64,000 bases of DNA from Acanthacorydalis orientalis (GCA_034766995.1 CM068315.1:20917844-20981843); one strand, 5' to 3'; shown: positions 12,086 to 24,239, counted from the first letter of the stretch. Notes: a model not told the origin generated them from the letters alone. Made by a program: numbers and translations.

Positions 12086-13800
12086 AACCCCTGAATAACT
12101 GATCGAACTTGAATTAGATTCATATATTTTCATTGCAGTTTGATTTGAATATTATTCAATTTAGAAAACACAACATTTGTGAAAGTAATCCTAAATATTT
12201 AGATTAATTATTCAATTTGAAAAATTTTTACAACTTTATTCTTAGGTTTTCGAAAAATAATGCGGTGTAAATGACGCTTTATCATCATACGTACTATTAT
12301 TTCCATAAAACAGTATTGTATTTTTAAAATATCAATATTTATTGAATGACTTAATATGAATTTTATTAAATGAATTATTTACAATTAGAAAATAAGGGAA
12401 AATGCATGAGATAGATATGATTTCATGATTCAAAAATTTTATTGTAGGCTCAGACTATCAAACAAACGAAGAACCTTAAATATGAGTACAAATATGAGTA
12501 CAAATGTTATTAACATTAGGTACTACATGTTAGTTGTGATATTTATAGCATTAGACCGATTTTTATCTTGTTCTAGGACTATTTTATGTAAGCAGTCATG
12601 CAAATTATAAGAAAATAAAATATTGAGTTAACTTAAGAATTGTGACTCATGAGTATTTGTAATTCGTTTTATAGAAATGTTTGTTCATTGATCATAATCA
12701 TTTAGCAATAATAAAAAAATGTAATTATCCGAAATAAAATTATCCCGAAGGCAATAATTGTAATCAATGTATATAAAAAAAGAAAATATAAATAACCATT
12801 ATTATGTCTGGGGTATAAACAGTTTAAAATTAAGAAAAATAATTCATAGTTATCACTCTGTATATTGTTATTCAAAGGTGGAAATATAAATGTAAAACGT
12901 AGTGCGATATAAAATTATATTTACTAAAAAGTATATCATTTTATAAATCACATTTTGGGAGTATTTTTTCAATTATTACTATATTACTAAATAATTAAAC
13001 GAAGTAAGTACAGTTGTACTCCATTCAATATGTTTTATGAAAACATCCTGAAGACATGAAAACATTCATATGGAAACATTGATGGTTGGGTATTGGGGTG
13101 CTTCAACAGCTAAGATCATTAACCCCCCCCCTCCCCGCGAAGGGTAAATATTGACTTTCCAGTATTGTAATACATAATATTAGATACAATCTAATTCAGA
13201 GCGTCCAGAATTTTTTTTACTGGGAAGGATATTAAAGACAAAATATGAAAAGCAAGGTTTGATCATTTTACATCAGAATAGGCCTTCAATGTGGATATAA
13301 TAAAAAAAATACCAGTAATATAAGAAAGAATTGTTTATAATACATACCTACATTCATATATATATATATATATAAACAATAATTTTATGATTCGAGATAA
13401 ATATTTATGCTGTTAATAATAATTTATAAACTTTACGACAATATGGAATATGCAAATTGATATACTGCGAAAACAAAAATTACGACCAACATAACGTATC
13501 TCGTAAAGATTGGAAATATTTAATTGCATATATAACATTTTCAAGGCGATAAAACTACTTGTGCTTGATATACGTTCAATATATTTATTTATAAATATTT
13601 ATGGGTAAATAAACATATACATATTCAGATGTAAATGTGTTCTAACTTTAAAATGTCTCATAAATTATAATCGTCGGCTTTTTAAAAACGCACAAATATG
13701 TTATTAACGTGTATGAGAGGTAGGTAGGTGGCAAGACGTGACCTTTCTTGTATTCAATAAGAGAAAACTTTGTGTTCATATTATTAGAACTATATATTCA
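12086..13800. other. AT-rich stretch without a gene
   Basis: Nothing recognised except GGGGTGCTTCAACAGCTAAG at 13096-13115 followed by a C9 run, which resembles a motif at 58625-58650, and a short (TA)n at about 13358-13373. Confidence 0.4.
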
Positions 13801-13801
13801 T

Positions 13802-13839
13802 ATATACATACATACAGATACACACATACACACACGCAT

Positions 13840-13899
<60 letters not shown>
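13802..13899. repeat. (CA)n followed by (TA)n
   Basis: An imperfect CA tract to 13860 then pure TA to 13899, a few bases from the end of the next mariner. Confidence 0.97.
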
Positions 13900-13904
<5 letters not shown>

Positions 13905-13910
13905 TTTTTA

Positions 13911-15246
13911 TATTGGGTTGGAACAAAAGTTTGTAACGTCTATAACATGAAATTCCAAGATAGTATTTAATTATTTGTACATATATTTATTCTAATACAT
14001 TAGTGCTATTTTGATCCACCACCTTTGGCCATCTTTCACGTAGTTTCATAACTCTATCCTCTTAGAACTTGGCTATTTCCAGAACGAGGAATTGATCCAG
14101 GCGGTTTCTAAAGGCTTCAAAGTAGGTGAAGTTTTTTCATTAAGGGAATTTTATAGGGACCGGAATAAATGACAATATGAAGGTGTAAGATCAGGTGAAT
14201 ATGAAGGATGATGTAAGACGTCATAGCCAAACTGCAACAATTTCTATCGGGTCTGCAAAGAGACGTGAGGTCTAGCATTGTCTTGCTGAGAAACTACCCT
14301 TCCGATTGGCCAATTCTGAACGCGTTTGATCAATTGCAGTCTTTAATTAGTCCAACGGAGCACAATACTTCTCATATTTATTGTTGGATTATTTGGGAGA
14401 AGCTAGTAATATACAACACCCTTTCAATTCCACCAGATATACAACATCATCTTCTTCGGATGAAGACTCGCTTTTGGAGTGGCTAAGGAGGCTGATTTCG
14501 TGTTCCCCAAGACTTTTTTAGATCCACATTATTGTAGACGATTCATTTTCATCACCCGTAATATACAACATCGCCTTCTTCAAATGAAGACCCGCATTGG
14601 AGTGGCTAACGGAGGCTTATTTCGTTTTCTCCAAGACCTTTCTCGATCCACATTATTATAAACGTTCCATTTTCCATCGCCTCTGATTAATCGTTTCAGA
14701 AACGGGTCGTTCAGATTTCTTTTAAGAAGCGAATCACTGACAGAAATTCGTTCAATTAAATTTATTTTAGTTAAAGTATGAAGCACCCAAACATCTTAAG
14801 TATTCACATATCCAAGTGTCTTCAAATGCATCAACAACACTCATATAAGATACCCACAGTAACTCTACGATGTCCCGTGTCATGTAACGTTGATTATTTT
14901 CAATAAGTGTTATAATTTTGTTATCAACTACTACAGGCCTCTCTCTTTCCTCTTGATTCTATAGATCGAATTTTCCTTCTCTGAACCGAGCAAACCACTT
15001 TCAAACAGTATTTCCAGCTACGGTACCTTCTCCATAAATATCTTTTTTGCTGTCACTGCAGCGTTTTTTCCTCTCCGGAAATAAAATAACATCAAATCAC
15101 AAAAATGCACCTTATTTCCTCCATTCCTCTATTACAAATTTTAAATTTAACAGTATTAAAATTCACAAAATTGCACAAATGCAGAGAAATGTCACCTGTC
15201 ATAATAACACATATGGAGTCATGTTATAGAATAGAGCTTTTGCTCT
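13911..15246 (-). mobile_element. mariner family 3, full-length but decayed
   Basis: The ends are related inverted repeats (TTGGGTTGGAACAAAAGTTT on the left; AGCAAAAGCTCTATTC inward from the right), matching the copy at 32916-34091. Minus translation shows family landmarks: S-V-S-D-S-L-L-K-R-N then L-I-R-G-D-G-K-W (the D1 block, near 14680) and R-S-W-R-K-R-N-K-P-P. The region opposite 14000-14150 corresponds to the C-terminal E-R-W-x-K-V-V end. Many frameshifts and stops make it dead. A 124-bp tandem duplication (14433-14680) lies inside the catalytic half. The D2-D3 region around 14220-14330 is recognisable only in short pieces. Confidence 0.8.
14433..14680. repeat. 124-bp tandem duplication inside the family 3 mariner
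   Basis: Units of about 124 bp (14433-14556 and 14557-14680) share ATATACAACATC, CTTCTTC, ATGAAGAC, GGAGTGGCTAA and TCCACATTATT in the same order and spacing. It arose within the transposon, since the relative at 32916 lacks it. Confidence 0.8.
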
Positions 15247-15611
15247 TATATATATTGTAGCTGGAAGTCAAAGTAAGACTTTTTTTAAAAAATATAACAT
15301 TTTATGAAAAATATAAAATGGATTTACATGAAGTTTGCTTTTATTATTTTCTTATGAAATAATACATTTACTTTCACACGGTTTGTTAATAAATAAAATT
15401 TATTTTCTCATTCTAAATCTTGTGCATTTAAACGTGTTCATTGCTTTATTTTCAGACTATATTAAAACCCAAGATTATCGAATGAAATTTCAATAGAATA
15501 ATCAATAAGGCCACTTTATATGTTATTTTTATTCAAAAGGAGTGTGCCAAACTATATAAATTAGTCCAGTATATAAGACAGTATGATAAACTATTAAACT
15601 ATTTGTTCTAA
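15247..15611. other. AT-rich stretch without a gene
   Basis: Nothing recognised between the mariner and the piggyBac left end. Confidence 0.4.
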
Positions 15612-17400
15612 TTAACACTAGATTACGGAACCCGTCAATTTTACGGGTTTCTGATTTCATGCTTAAAAATTCCGAACATGTAAATATTATTTTCTAGTTA
15701 TTATATATTAGTTTTTAATGATATAATGTAGTGAATATATATCTCCACTCATTTTATCCGAAAGACCTATATTTTCTTATTTCTATATGTTGTATACCTA
15801 TTTTTACGAAAATTCGTCAAATTGACGGGTTGCTTAATTTACAATCAATCGTTTCAATTGTTGCGGAATAACAAAAATAAAAATGAGAATGAGTAAGGAA
15901 AAAAAATAAATAACGGCTGTTTAGCAGCGAGTCCGTAAACGAACAGTTTTGAACTATTTATTTACAAAAAGAGCAAACCTTATCATATTACGAATGATCA
16001 TCTCAACTGTGAAATTTGCAGAGAAATTATGTGATATTTGGTTTAGTGAGGCTGAACTTGTTATTTATAATAAAATTGGAGCAGAGCGAGTGATTATTTC
16101 AAAAGTGAATTTTGCAGAAAAGGAAGTTGAGTTTATTTACTAAACAAAGATTTGAATTTTTTAAGGTAGTTTGAAAATCTATACATAAAGAAATATTTTT
16201 TTATATTTATGTTCTGACTACTTGGGTAGGTATTATGGACAAGTCTCGAAAAGATATTGAATTTATAAAAAACTAACCAGTATAGATGAACACCTATCTG
16301 GATCGGATTCTGATACAAGTATTACCGAACTAACGTTGATTTCTGTAATATGGGACAGATTTATCCAAAATAGTCAGGCTTGTTATAAGCCCGCCATGTA
16401 CATTACAACTGATGAACAATTGTTCACAACTAAAGCTAGATGCCGATTTATACAGTACATGCCAAATAAGCCCGATAAATTCGGCATTAATTTTGGTTGG
16501 CATCGGACGTTACAAGCAAATATTTTATAAATGGCTTCCCATATTTAGGGAAAGACGAAATTCGATCATCAAACATACCTTTCTGCGAATTCGTCGTGCT
16601 CAAGCTTGCTGAACCATATTTAGGCCGTGGAAAAAACATTAATACTGACAATTTTTCACAACCATTTCCCTTGAAAAAAAGTTGCTTGCAAAAAAAAAAC
16701 AACTCTTACGGGGACTATACGTGCAAACAGAAGAGAATTGCCAAAAATTGTAAAGAAGGATAATATGAACCGATTTTCCACAAAACTTTATAAATCAGAT
16801 GAGTACGTTCTCACAGTTTACAAATCCAAGCCAAACAAAACGGTGTTATTGCTCAGTTCTAAACATGAAAATGTCGAAATAGAAGGTAATGGCAAAGTGT
16901 CCCTGAAAGAATCATATTTTACAACAACCCCAAGTTTCGGGTGGATGTTGTAGACCAAATGGCTAGAAAATATAGCGAGAAAGCAGGGTTTCGTAGATGG
17001 TCCCTTCAAGTGTTTTATAACATTTTAGATTTAGCAACAATCAATGCCTGGATATTGTATAAAGAGACCACTGGAATAGACATATCTAGAAAGAATTTTA
17101 TTTTTCAACTGGCTGAAGAACTAGGAAGTGATCTTCACGACGAACAAAATACTAGTTCCAATTCATTGCCAGTTATACAAAATCTTAATGTACGAAAATC
17201 TTGCCAAATCGGATTATATAAGAAAAATAGGTCTAATAATATTTGTATTGAGTGTAACAAGTATGTATGCGGAAAATGTACATTTAAAATGGAGTTTGTA
17301 TGTAAAAAATGTACTGAATAAAACTGTTAATAAAAATCTTTCATACATAATTATATTGAATTGAACTAAAATACTAAATAAATATTAACAAGGTTTTTTT
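15612..17400 (+). mobile_element. piggyBac-type element, left end and coding relic
   Basis: A TTAA at 15612-15615 is followed by CACTAGATTACGGA, the form expected of a piggyBac-superfamily terminus, and the transposase relic follows in plus orientation. TTAA is the obligate target of this superfamily. I found no matching right terminus ending in TTAA downstream, so the right boundary is set loosely after the last coding block. Near 15640 and 15820 short inverted pieces containing CCCGTCAA/TTGACGGG may be subterminal repeats. Confidence 0.78.
16276..17321 (+). pseudogene. piggyBac transposase pseudogene
   Basis: Segments in three reading frames together cover the catalytic and C-terminal parts. 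16285-16495 gives an acidic N-terminal scrap (SGSDSD) joined directly to W-D-R-F-I-Q-N-S-Q-A-C-Y with ITTDEQLF (first Asp). 16497-16680 gives a K-Y-F-I-N-G-F-P-Y-L-G block and INTDNF (second Asp). 16738-16890 gives Y-K-S-D-E-Y-V-L-T-V-Y-K-S-K. 16941-17321 gives VVDQMARKYS (third Asp), R-R-W-S-L-Q-V-F-Y-N-I-L-D and a Cys-rich C-terminal zinc finger with C-x2-C pairs. All three family Asp positions survive but at least three frameshifts break the gene. About 350 codons remain against 550-600 usual, because the region between the acidic N-terminus and the first Asp block is missing. Confidence 0.88.
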
Positions 17401-19250
17401 AATTTTTGTATTTATTTATCCTTTCATTTAAAAGCCTAAATCAAATCAAACTTTATTTTAATATTTTTTTATTATCACTTAGTATAAAATTCGATGATTG
17501 TGTTGACATTAAAATCTAAGTACCATAGAATGATTCAATAATTCACTAATTGTTCTTATTAATCGAAAAATTTTTTCAGTTGAAATTTAATTTAAACGAG
17601 GCATAAAATGAATTTGGTTTTTATGATTCTAAAAGATCACCAACATCGACACCGTATTTTAACTAATCTAAATTCCTTTTGAATAGAAATATAGTGAAAA
17701 TAGAATGATTTAAAAAATAGAATGATAGATGGAAGATAAAATTATTTAGATAGTGACTTACTATTATTAGATTCGGCTATTATTATTTTCATATTATTTT
17801 ATTTTGAAGTTATTTTGTAAGATCGTATTATTTTATTCGTTCTTATACATCTTTTATGAATTTTCTTAGGATTTATTTCATTTCTTTTCAAAATTTTCTT
17901 TGATTCCGTTTATTAGAAATCCCAACATTTTTGACGTACTTTTGAAATTTTCTGTCGAAATAACTATAATTTAAGAATTACGGATCTATATATGTACAAG
18001 TATTTTTAAAGTTGTTATATTTTAAATTTATATATCGAGCAAAACAATTGTATATATGTCAAAAATCGATAATAAAATATGGTCATATATAATATCCAAG
18101 CCCGTAATTAAATACATGTTAGTTAGCAGCTTGTCGTGTTAAATACTCAGTTACAGTCGCTTCATGTGTACACATTATTTCAAAGAAACAGAAACCCATA
18201 CATAATAATAAAAACGTTAATGTACTCATTTACATTTCTAATACGCAGCGTTACCACACGTGTAACTAATTTAATTAGTCACACAATCATTAAAAACGCC
18301 ACAATAACGATTTTTATTCAAATTTCATAGCTTTACTCGTTTCCATTGTTCTCTATTATATAGTACGATTGTATTATATATAGTTGTTTTTAGTGTTTGC
18401 GTATAAATTTTCAGACATTGCAATACGAATTAATCATACAAGTGACCGCTTTATCTGTACGGAACGCTCGAAACGTTGCCGTCGGTTAATCAACATGTAA
18501 GATCAGTTTCTCGTATTTATGGGATACTATATTTCCATATTATTTCCGAATGTTACGCCTCGCATTTCACTAATTGCTGAGTGGAATGGATACGGTGACC
18601 AGGAGAGGAATATCAAACGGCTTCATAAAAGGTGTTATGTCTCATTTCACTTTGTATATCTGTTAATTTGTACGGTTGAGAAGTTGCATTCAGACATGAA
18701 AGGTTTTCTTACCAATGGCCTTACTGTGGCATTAATATGGTGTGATTGTTCTCGATTTAGCCGCTATATATAGTCCAAAAGATAATTTTGCTGTCGAATT
18801 GTCAACTTTTTTTCATTTAAGTGTTATTAGCTCTACGATACTGAAAATACTTTCTATCTGTATACAAAAATATATTTCGAAAAATTTCAAAAAATGGACA
18901 TTTTTTTAAAAAAACGTGTAAAAATTTTATACTTGATTACTATTAACGATGACACCTCAAGATAAGCTAAATTTTCACGATAAACTATGACATTTTTTTT
19001 GCACGAATTAGATGATGTTTTTGGTCAGCCTATGGAAAAATATTTAAACATTTTGGTGGCCGTCCCTAGAGGCCAATGGTGCCCCTCCAACAGCCAAAGT
19101 CGGCATATAACTCGGTATACAATCGCGCTATTCGTGCTCAAATCCAGGAAAAGAGACTATGACATGAAATGTGCGACATATATAAAATAACTGTGTTGCA
19201 ATCTATTTACGAGAATGATTGTATAGACTTACTAATATGTATATATATAT
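17401..19250. other. AT-rich stretch with a less AT-rich island at 18420-18790
   Basis: No gene found. Bases 18420-18790 and 19000-19190 are compositionally distinct, complex and non-repetitive, with stray short ORFs lacking known domains. They are candidates for conserved regulatory DNA only. Confidence 0.35.
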
Positions 19251-19335
19251 ATATACAGGTAGGTCGTTTGATTTAGTAAATTTCTATGATATGGCGTCAC
19301 CATTTATTTGGCAACGTTACGGCTATCACGGCTAA

Positions 19336-20142
19336 CAAAGAGAGGATACGCTCTCGGAAATTGAGATTGGGACCGAACTTTGTGTAGTGGTAGGGTACTC
19401 CAAAGATATTAATAAAGTAACGTAGTAGCTTGCACTATCCAGCCATTTTCGAAGAAAAAAACTCTAAAGTTTCCGCAGCGGTTTATAAGAGAAAGGTTTT
19501 CACCCGTTGTCAACTAACTTGATAGCTAGGCATTAACACACCACCTTCAAGTGTCTGAGAATGCAGGTTCGATTATCCCTTGGTTCATGCAGTTTCTTTT
19601 CTTCACCTGAATAATTATTTAATGTATTTAAAGCATTTTACTGAAAAAAATATTTCAATAAAGATGAAGTAACAATTTTTTGCAATTCTATTTCGAAAAA
19701 TGCTCTTTTTTTAATGTTATTTTAGAAAATGATTTTTTCACGAATTTTTTTAATTTTTTGTATTATTTTCCAAAAACATATTCATATATTAAATTATTTA
19801 TGTTGTATATTTCATTGCGTATAGAGAAAGGTATAAAATTCTTTCATGGATAATACCAAGTGATCACTTTAACAGGATCATATACCATGTCAATACTTTA
19901 ATATACGAATATGTTTGCACAATAATGCCAAAAAATAACAAAAAATCGTAAAAATATCATTTTCTGAAATAAAATTATAAAAATTTTAAAAAGAGCATTT
20001 TTCGAAAGAAAATTGCAAAAAAATGTTATTTCGAAAATGGATGGATAGTGAGAGCTAGTACGTTACTATATTAATACTTTTGGGGTACCCTGCCACTACA
20101 CTTAGTCCCAAAGTCAATTTCTGAGAGCGTATCCTCCCCTTG
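19336..20142. mobile_element. Foldback (long inverted repeat) element nested in the mariner
   Basis: The left end CAAAGAGAGGATACGCTCTC and the right end, read inward, CAAGGGGAGGATACGCTCTC begin inverted arms. The arms continue through GTGTAGTGG, GGGTAC, ATTAATA, GTAACGTA, CTATCCA and CCATTTTCGAA, then through a long A/T-rich section with TGCTCTTTTT and AATATGTTT/AACATATTC near the centre at about 19800-19910. Each arm is therefore roughly 250 bp. The left arm is interrupted by about 215 bp that the right arm lacks. There is no coding capacity. The superfamily is not determined; a clear target duplication was not found, though TATCA occurs at both borders. Confidence 0.82.
19455..19669 (+). 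mobile_element. Probable tRNA-derived SINE inside the foldback element's left arm
   Basis: This segment is present in the left arm and absent from the right arm, so it was inserted later. It contains GGTTCGATTATCCC at 19566-19579, close to the RNA polymerase III B box of tRNA genes, and a TGATAGCTAGGC stretch about 50 bases upstream that could be a degenerate A box. It ends in an A/T-rich tail. The spacing and motifs fit a tRNA-related SINE head; no intact tRNA cloverleaf was drawn. Only a four-base GAAG is repeated at the borders. Confidence 0.5.
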
Positions 20143-20848
20143 TATCAATTTTGAAACTAGCATAAGCGAAATTTCAGCCAGAAGTTACAAATGTTTGAAG
20201 CGAGAATAGTAGCTGCAAAAATGTAAAAAAACGAGCAGGACTTTTGCAACGATTCGTCACCGTGATTGAAACACCACTACACACCTGAGTCGGAGTAGCA
20301 GTCAAAGTAATGGATAACGACTGGTGAAAATACGCTGAAGAAGGTGAAAACCGTTTTGTCGGCTGGGAAGATGAAAGCCATTGTTGTTTTGGGATTCCCA
20401 AAGAATCATCCTGATCGACTTGACAAAGGGATAAACGATAACACGAGACTATTATGCAACATTATTGGACTGTTTGAAAAAAGAGCTGAAACAAAAACGG
20501 CCAAGATTGACGTACGAAAAAATTGCTCTTTCACCAGGACAACGCCTTTCACGCCGTCCCTCAATCTGACCGTTGCAATAACAAAATTAGGAAGGAATTA
20601 GGCTTTGAATTGATTATTCATTCACACTATTATCCGAACTTGACCTCGTTCAACATCTTCCTCTTCCTATACTTGAAAATTTGGCTCGGTAGAAAATAAT
20701 TCTCGTCGAATAAGGATGTCATCATCGCCGTCAATGCGTATTTTGCAGACTCTGGTCCAGCGGGTCTATAGCCCTCACTGGAGACTATGTTGAGAAATAA
20801 AATCGATTTTTTCTAAAAAAAAATAATTTAACTATTTTTAAACTTATG

Positions 20849-22125
20849 TAAATTAATAAAAATATGACGATAATTATATAAAAGAGCACAAACCCATGAA
20901 ATTCTAATTAGTCCTTCATATAAAAAATCTAAAATATCAGCGGATAAATAAAGTATTAATAGTAAATAAACCATAATAGAATATTTAAATGATTCTGCTT
21001 ATTGACATTTTATTAAATATTTGTTCTTATTATGTGTAAATAATTTATTGTACTTTGTACGGTGTTTATATTAGTCACTAAAAGATGATATGATGAAAAG
21101 TTCCGGGCTTTACATATAGATGGCGCCAGTCTGCTCAATATTTTAATGAAGTGGCATGACTTCATTCTTCATATGCTTATGTTCAAAGTTTCAAAAGGAT
21201 GCAAGATAAGTAAATATTTTAATGCTGATAAAACAGATTTATTCTTTAAATTTTTATCGGACAGAACTTTAAATTTCAAAGAGCCAATACTTGCTACTAT
21301 CTCAAAATGTATATTACAAATTCGATACATTTTATTTTTTAAATTTTGAAGATGTATTAAAGAAAAAACTTAATTTCCTGACTAATGTCAAATTTATTTT
21401 GGACTGATGGATTTTACGCTAGATTTCAATTTTTCAACTATCCTTTTTAGATTTTGATACTAAATAAACAAGCTACATACCATATCAGATAGTAGACTGG
21501 AATAAATGTGTTAAGATTTGAAAAAGCTACTTCAAATAGTTAAAATTATATTTTAATGGTAACAATTACAAAGCAAGATTCGAAGTTACTTATCTACGTG
21601 TATATAGTATTACTTTTTGCTCAATATAAAATATAGAAAATGTCAAAATTAAATATATTTAATTTTGACAGGTCATATAACTATGTATTCATAGCAAATA
21701 TAAAAAACTGATTTTAAATAGAGACACTTACAATATTTTAATTCAAGAATGGATATTTGAAGCAAAATAATATAATTAAAAATTTTAAATCTAAAATATG
21801 AACTGAAAATATATTTTTTTAAAGAAAATAATATTTTATGTTCATAGTAAATGATTATTTAATTTATAATAATTTCCAAAATGAATCCAAAGTGTTTCAA
21901 TTATTAACCTTGGCTACTTTTTTTACACTTTATGCTTATGTATCAGCAAACGTAACAATGATTAGCTGCAAAACAATAAAATTATAGAAATTATTTTATT
22001 ATTAAATGAAAATTATTAATAGTTGATTATAGAGAAATATTTATTTATTTATTAATAACTATTCAATTAATAAAATATAAAGATCAAAATAAAACATCGG
22101 CAACATAATACCACATGCCAGCTAG
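20849..22125. other. AT-rich stretch without a gene
   Basis: Nothing firm. A GATGGCGCCAG near 21119-21129 resembles the sequence just inside some mariner ends but no transposase follows. Confidence 0.4.
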
Positions 22126-22128
22126 TGG

Positions 22129-22129
<1 letters not shown>

Positions 22130-22157
<28 letters not shown>
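22130..22157. repeat. (TA)n then (CA)n beside a mariner end
   Basis: A short TA/CA tract immediately left of the mariner at 22160. Confidence 0.93.
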
Positions 22158-22159
<2 letters not shown>

Positions 22160-23226
22160 TGAGGACCGTTTAATAAGTGTGTGAAATTTCTATAAGATGG
22201 CGCCGCCATTCATTTAGTAACGTCACGGGTATCAAGTATCACTTTTCAAACTAGCATAGCAAAATTTTAGCTAGAAGCAATGCGTTGTTCACGTTATTGG
22301 CGTTGTACAGATATTTGAAGCGAGCGTTGTAGCAGTTGCGACAAAAATGGAAAAAAACGAGTTCCGTGCAATGATAAAACACTTTTATTTGAAAAAATAG
22401 ACGGCCGCTCAGATCAAAACGGAGTTGGATTTAAGTTCATGGGGACTCTGAACCAGCGCTGAAGACTGTTTATTTCTGGATAAATGAGTTTAAACGTGGT
22501 TGAACATGCACTAAAGAAGAAGTGCGCTCTGGACGCCCAGTTGAGGTCATCACTACGGATATCGTTGAAAAAATCAATGGTATTGATATGAAAGAGCACC
22601 GAGTGAAAATGCGTGAGATTGCTGAGACTGTAATCATCTGAATTGAACGGGTGCACAATATCTTGCACGGAAAATTGTTCATGAAAAGCTGTGTGCGGGA
22701 TGGGTGCCGCGATTGTTGACTGTCGATTAAAAAAACACACGAAAGGACATTTCAACCCAGTGTTTGGCAATGTTAAATCGCAATCTGCAGGCATTTTTGT
22801 GTCGATTCGTCACTGTGAATGAAACATAGATCCTGCTTTACACACTTGAGTTGAAGCAGCATCAAAGAAATGGACAACAATTGGTGAAAGTAGGCTGAAG
22901 AAGGCGAAGACCATTTTGCTAGCTGGGAAGGTGAAGATCACTATTTTTTGGGATTTTTAAGGAATTCTTCAGATCGACTATATAACAAAGGAAAAAACGA
23001 TAACAGGAGCCTATTATGCAACAATATTGGACCGTTTGAAAGAAGATATGAAACAAAAACGGTCGAGATTGACCCACAAAAAAATTGCTCTTCAATCAGG
23101 ACAAAGCGCTGTCCCTCAAATTGACTGTTGCAATGGCAAAATTGCACGAATTAGGGTTTGAATTAATTCCTCATTCACCATATTCTCCAGGCTTGGCACC
23201 ATGGAACTTTTTTGGCTTTTGAAAAT
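22160..23226 (+). mobile_element. mariner family 2, helix-turn-helix retained, 3'-truncated
   Basis: The leader (CCGTTTAATAAGTGTGTG, then a GATGGCGCCGCC block) precedes an ATG at 22347 that opens M-E-K-N-E-F-R-A-M-I-K-H-F-Y. The helix-turn-helix, the E-K-L-C-A-G-W-V-P-R-L-L-T-V-D linker (near 22690) and catalytic blocks follow in order. D1 has changed to V-N-E-T (Asp to Asn, near 22820) and the third Asp region reads S-P-G-L-A-P-W-N, so two catalytic Asp are lost. Over ten stops and shifts interrupt it. Homology ends at about 23226 before the C-terminus, and a (TA)n tract follows within 65 bp. Confidence 0.85.
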
Positions 23227-23288
23227 GTTTTTTTTCCAAAAAAACGGTGTTTAACTTTCTTTTTTACTATACTTATCGAACGACCTTC

Positions 23289-23289
<1 letters not shown>

Positions 23290-23346
<57 letters not shown>
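23290..23346. repeat. (TA)n microsatellite
   Basis: Pure TA tract after the truncated mariner. Confidence 0.96.
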
Positions 23347-23348
<2 letters not shown>

Positions 23349-23455
23349 CTATATTCTACTAAAAACAATGCATATAATTCACTAAAATTTCACGATGGAA
23401 AAATTTTCTTTTACGAATCGGCTCAATTATTGATCACAATATATCAGCAGTATTG

Positions 23456-23487
23456 ATGTCAGAAGATATACTAATATCTTCTGACAT
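23456..23487. repeat. Perfect hairpin, 14-bp stem
   Basis: ATGTCAGAAGATAT, four-base loop ACTA, then the exact reverse complement. It is not followed by a T run suggestive of a terminator, and no neighbouring gene is present. Confidence 0.9.
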
Positions 23488-23589
23488 TTTTAAAATTCGC
23501 ATCCATATATTAAGTGAACCTTTACTAATATCGATTCTCTTATATTATATATACAAATAGCTCTTACATGTCTGTATGTCCGCCAACTG

Positions 23590-23678
23590 ATATTGATAGC
23601 AGCAGCACAGTTGCGCTACAACCTTGTAGTATCAGATACAGATTATTTTCTTAACCACGCCCGAAACATTTATATGTG

Positions 23679-23725
<47 letters not shown>

Positions 23726-24200
23726 ATGTACATATATTTATATACACACATATTTGTATTTATATGTATGTACGGATACGTGTATATGTACAAATATATC
23801 AAGATATGGATTCGTTCGAACGTACGCCACCAGCACCACATAAATATGCCTTGTAATTATAAACGTGAATCCCGCCATTATCGGTGTCATAATTACAGTG
23901 TACATTATGAAATTATGTACGTAATTAAAGATATTATTCTAGTGTTTGTGTCGGTACGGTGGCGTGATTAAAAAATATTATCTAGGTAATGAGGGGCTTC
24001 GAAGAGATGCATGACGCACGCCCGTGTGTTTTATTTATCGACGACGTGCATGCAGATTAGGTCGGATGTCATTTGCATACTGAACGTATCGATGGAATGC
24101 TCTCTTAAGGCTGAGAACGGGTATTTCCTGTACGCAGAGTTCCATACCTTTCAACTTAAGTTATTTGAGATCGCTGTCGAGTTCGAAACTCGCTAACTTA
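23590..24200. other. Unique, less AT-rich island, candidate regulatory DNA
   Basis: Apart from a (TA)n-rich core at 23682-23760, this block is complex and non-repetitive. It contains several homeodomain-like TAATTA sites (around 23854, 23893 and 23922) and an ATTTGCAT octamer near 24071. Short ORFs lack known domains. It resembles insect conserved non-coding elements but conservation was not tested. Confidence 0.35.
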
Positions 24201-24239
24201 ATGCTAGTGTAGTCGTAGCGGAAAAAAATTAATAGTTGA

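Larger units (their letters stand above)
19262..20848 (+). mobile_element. mariner family 2, internally deleted, split by a foldback element
   Basis: The left end (GGTCGTTTGATTTAGTAAATTT) and the leader with a GGCAACGTTACGGCTATCA block match the copies at 22160 and 30090. The element resumes at 20143 with TATCAATTTTGAAACTAGCAT. At about 20233 the start-codon region (K-N-E) joins directly to a Q-D-F-C-N-D-S-S-P-like catalytic start, the same deletion junction as in the copy at 1360-2250. D1 to C-terminal landmarks follow to 20800 (K-K-V-K-T-V-L-S-A-G-K-M-K-A; L-T-V-A-I-T-K-L; G-D-Y-V-E-K). Stops and shifts make it non-coding. The right terminal repeat is degenerate, so the end is approximate. 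Confidence 0.8.

Noticed and set aside
16487..17009. Minus-strand ORFs over the piggyBac region
   Set aside because: They are antisense shadows of the plus-strand transposase, whose motifs are clear.
21060..21350. Possible mariner end (GATGGCGCCAG) plus a 67-codon ORF
   Set aside because: No transposase motif or paired terminal repeat follows; a single short similarity is not enough.
22414..23147. Minus-strand ORFs of up to 126 codons over the 22.2-23.2 kb mariner
   Set aside because: The plus strand carries the mariner motifs in order; the opposite frames have none.
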